DNA of 64,000 nt, taken from NCBI RefSeq assembly GCF_027579695.1, contig NC_083577.1, positions 62,316,741 through 62,380,740 of the forward strand, written 5' to 3'. The translations under genes and the position numbers were made by a program. The DNA is from Neoarius graeffei (Eukaryota > Chordata > Actinopteri > Siluriformes > Ariidae). Below the pieces are notes generated by a model. The model did no database searches, had not been told where the DNA came from, and saw only the letters and a program-made list of their open reading frames with translations. Positions 61,650 to 64,000 of this stretch are shown piece by piece. Numbering within the stretch: the first letter of the stretch is position 1; every line of letters starts with the position of its first letter.

Positions 61650-64000
61650 AGATGAGAGACAGTAGATCGGAATTTCAGCTTTTCATTTTCTGATATTTAC
61701 ATCTAGATGTTATAACTTGGAACTTGATGCCATTTGTTTGAACCCACCCATTTTTTTTTCAAGTGATCAAAAATATTTGAACACGATTGACTGTTATTTG
61801 TTGCCCAAGTGTACCCTGTTTGTTTGATTGTTTAGACAGTTAATCACGTCTTCTCTTGGTTTGAGCCCTGGGTTTCACCTATGAAGACTGCTTTTGTTGT
61901 TAAAATGGATAAACCAATAGGAAGACCAGAGAGCTGTGAATGGGAGCAAAACAAGCCATATGGAGCACTTGCATGTGACGTCACAGCCGATCCAGATTGT
62001 GACAGACGCCATCTTGTCGGTCAAACGCCATATTCCGCCTTCTACTTCTGGGTCTACTTCTGCTTTTACTTCTACCTTTTCTTCTGGAAAACCCTACTAT
62101 ATACAATTCTACTACAACGGCTGCGGCTACAAGCTCTCCCTACCTGTGCACGTTTTTTGTGTGTATTTTTGCGTGTTGTTCGTCTGTACCGGACTTCAAT
62201 ATCCACTACAACCGTATGGACTTACTGGACATTGGTTTCCAGCAGAAAATGACGGTTTGTAGCGATTTCCATCGCATGCACAACATTCCGGACGAGAAAA
62301 AAAAAAATTCCGGACGAGATAGCGAGACCAGCGGGGTCTCCGTGGATTGTTATCGGAAGCAAAGCGAAGGAGGCGGTGCCGGGAGCGGAAGCAAAAGCGA
62401 GGCTGCAGAGCCGGCCTGTTGACTAAGCTCAGAAAACAGCCACTCAAATCTCCACTGCCAAGCCTCTACCTCTCCAACGCCAGATCCATGTAAACAAGAC
62501 GGACGATTTGGAATTACCTTATTCTATTCTATAATCGGCTGGTCAGTGCTATACTCAATACTTAAGTGACTTACCCGTCCAATGAGGATTCTTGTTTACA
62601 AGATGCCACATCTGAGTCGCTGACAAATCCTGAATTTCTGTAGAGATAACTGTCCAGAGATTTATAAGCACACAGTGCTTCACCACTGAACAATGAGAGA
62701 AAGTTAATGAGGTAATTATACATGTCCGGGTATTCCGCTGGCAGTTCAAAATCCGGTCGTGAAAACTCCGTCCGGTAAGCCATAAGGGTCACAAATCTGT
62801 AGATCGTTTATTTTAGACATATATCTAGTTATCTGTTCATTAGAAAAATGAGCCGTGTAGTCCGTCGGTTGAAATTGATCCATTCTGTACACGAGTGCAG
62901 CAGTATTCAGCGGTGTTTTTGACCGACAAGATGGCGGTTGTGTACTTTCCGGTCACGTGACTGCAAGATCTCTATTGCAGCTGAGGAAAGAGGGAAAACT
63001 GATCAGAACTATTGCACAGGCATTGAGCATAGCTAGTACAACAATTTGGAATGTCCTGAAAAAGAAAGAGACCACTGGTGTACAAACAACCAGACATCAG
63101 ATTGGCCAAGGAAAACCACACCAGTTGATGACAAACATTGAGAGAGCTGTGGGGGAAACCCCTGAACAACAGTCAATGAAAATCATAAACAACCTTCACA
63201 GGGCAGGGGTGAAGGTATCACAATCCAGTGTTTTGAAGATGACTTCAAGAGCAGAAATATAGAGGCTAGAGCAAAAGATGTAAACCACTCATCAGCAGTA
63301 AGAATTGGAAGACCAGATTGGAATTTGCAAAGAAATAGAAATGAGCCACAAAGGTTTTGTAACCAAGATTAACTTCTACCAGTGTGGAAAAAGAAAGGAT
63401 CTGCTCAGCATCCAAGCCCATCAGTCAAGCATGGTAGTGTCATGGCTTGGGCTTGCATGGTTGCTTCTGGAACAGGCTCACTAATCTTTATTGATGACTG
63501 TAGCAACGGAATGAATTCAGCAGTCTACAGAAGCATTCTGTCTGCCAATTTACAGAGAAATGCATCCAGTCGAATTGGGAGGAATTTCATCATGCAGCAA
63601 GACAATAGTTCAAAAGAGGAGGGGAGGAAAGTGGAAGGTTTTTGACTGGCCAAGTCAATCACTAAACCTTAACTCAATTGTGCATGCATTTCACCTCCTG
63701 AAGAGAGAAGCTGCCAAAAATGAACAGCTGGAAGAAGCTGCAGTAAAAGCCTGGAAAAGCATCACAAGTGAATTCACTGCATCACCAGCTTGATTCAGTT
63801 ATTGCAAGCAAGGGATATGCAACCACATATTAAACGTTATTTACCTTAAGACTGTCTGTTCCATTATTTTTGCTCACCCAATTGTTGGGTGGTCTGCCAC
63901 TAAAGGTGCAGTGCTCTAAGGTTTGTTTGTTTGTTTTTTGACACATGTGGATGTGAATATCGGGAAATGAAGTTGAAATTCTGATCTATCGTCTCGTATT
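61650..64000 (+). mobile_element. Tc1 element with broken transposase, split by an ISL2EU element
   Basis: Left terminus GAGACAGTAGATCGGAATTT and, inverted at the window edge, GAGACGATAGATCAGAATTT are long Tc1-type repeats; the right end reaches or just passes base 64000. The transposase begins MDKPIGRPESCEWEQNKPY at 61908 and resumes after the insertion with LQLRKEGKLIRTIAQALSIA at 62979, then SVKHGSVMAWACMVASGTGS, IMQQDNSS and FDWPSQSLNLNSI. A stop at 63259, frameshifts and an altered DNDPKH motif show it is inactive. Confidence 0.88.
61962..62973 (-). mobile_element. ISL2EU element (1012 bp, internally deleted) inside the Tc1
   Basis: Imperfect terminal repeats (GGAGCACTTGCA / AGAGATCTTGCA) contain the exactly shared CGCCATCTTGTCGGTCAAA at 62007-62025 and inverted at 62918-62936. 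AT flanks both ends (61960-61961, 62974-62975), the 2-bp duplication known for ISL2EU. From 62881 on the minus strand it encodes MDQFQPTDYTAHFSNEQITR and, one frame later, FELPAEYPDMYNYLI and ALCAYKSLDSYLYRNSGFV, the first exon of the YqaJ/SWIM accessory protein, ending at a donor-like GACGG|GTAAGT. Related to the remnant at 314-1073. Confidence 0.78.

Noticed and set aside
1-64000. LTR retrotransposons, retroviruses or Polintons
   Set aside because: No LTR pair, gag/pol/env or capsid-like coding signature was recognised; all reverse-transcriptase traces are LINE type.

Overview
The window is teleost nuclear DNA. It has spliced vertebrate genes with short exons and long introns, dense tRNA-derived SINEs of the DANA/Mermaid type, Tc1/mariner, hAT, PIF/Harbinger and ISL2EU DNA transposons, L1-like and RTE-like LINE pieces, and many simple repeats. 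The repeat mix suggests an otophysan fish (catfish or relative), but that is inference only.

Two host genes are supported. On the minus strand is a complete five-exon nfe2l2 (Nrf2) gene, most likely the teleost 'a' copy. Coding exons are 34947-34988, 21393-21665, 17733-17828, 17443-17580 and 14002-15213. They join in phase 0 to give 586 residues with the Neh2 DLG and ETGE KEAP1-binding motifs, Neh4, a shortened Neh5, the Neh6 DSGxS degron, the CNC-bZIP domain and a C-terminal VFLVP. On the plus strand, 9.5 kb from the Nrf2 start codon and divergent from it, is coding exon 1 of agps (44439-44617), which carries the PTS2 peroxisomal signal. No further agps exon was recognised before the window ends, so its first intron probably exceeds 19 kb. 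The same divergent NFE2L2/AGPS order exists in mammals.

Layout: 1-13.5 kb, the region beyond the nfe2l2 3' end, is packed with nested transposons (ISL2EU, hAT in hAT, Tc1 in an L1-like LINE, a Tc1 with its own SINE insertion). 13.6-35.3 kb is nfe2l2; introns 1, 2 and 4 are loaded with SINEs and MITEs, and intron 1 also holds a nearly whole Tc1-like transposase and a SINE-based tandem array. 35.3-44.4 kb is intergenic, with more SINEs, an RTE LINE fragment inside a SINE, and a CpG-rich island. 44.4-64 kb is agps exon 1 and presumed intron 1, with Harbinger-type MITEs, a Crypton-like repeat with a long palindrome, a Tigger/pogo element, a ZBED-type hAT, and a Tc1 element split by an ISL2EU element.

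The most notable non-genic observations are: (1) a chimeric SINE retrocopy at 9473-10224 that carries 285 bp copied from nfe2l2 intron 4 (two differences by eye) between a SINE head and a full SINE, with target-site duplications; (2) a 66-bp-arm, nearly perfect palindrome present in both copies of a roughly 1.5-kb element; (3) a 489-bp-period tandem array in nfe2l2 intron 1; and (4) several cleanly resolvable nested transposon insertions. No retroviral or LTR element was recognised.
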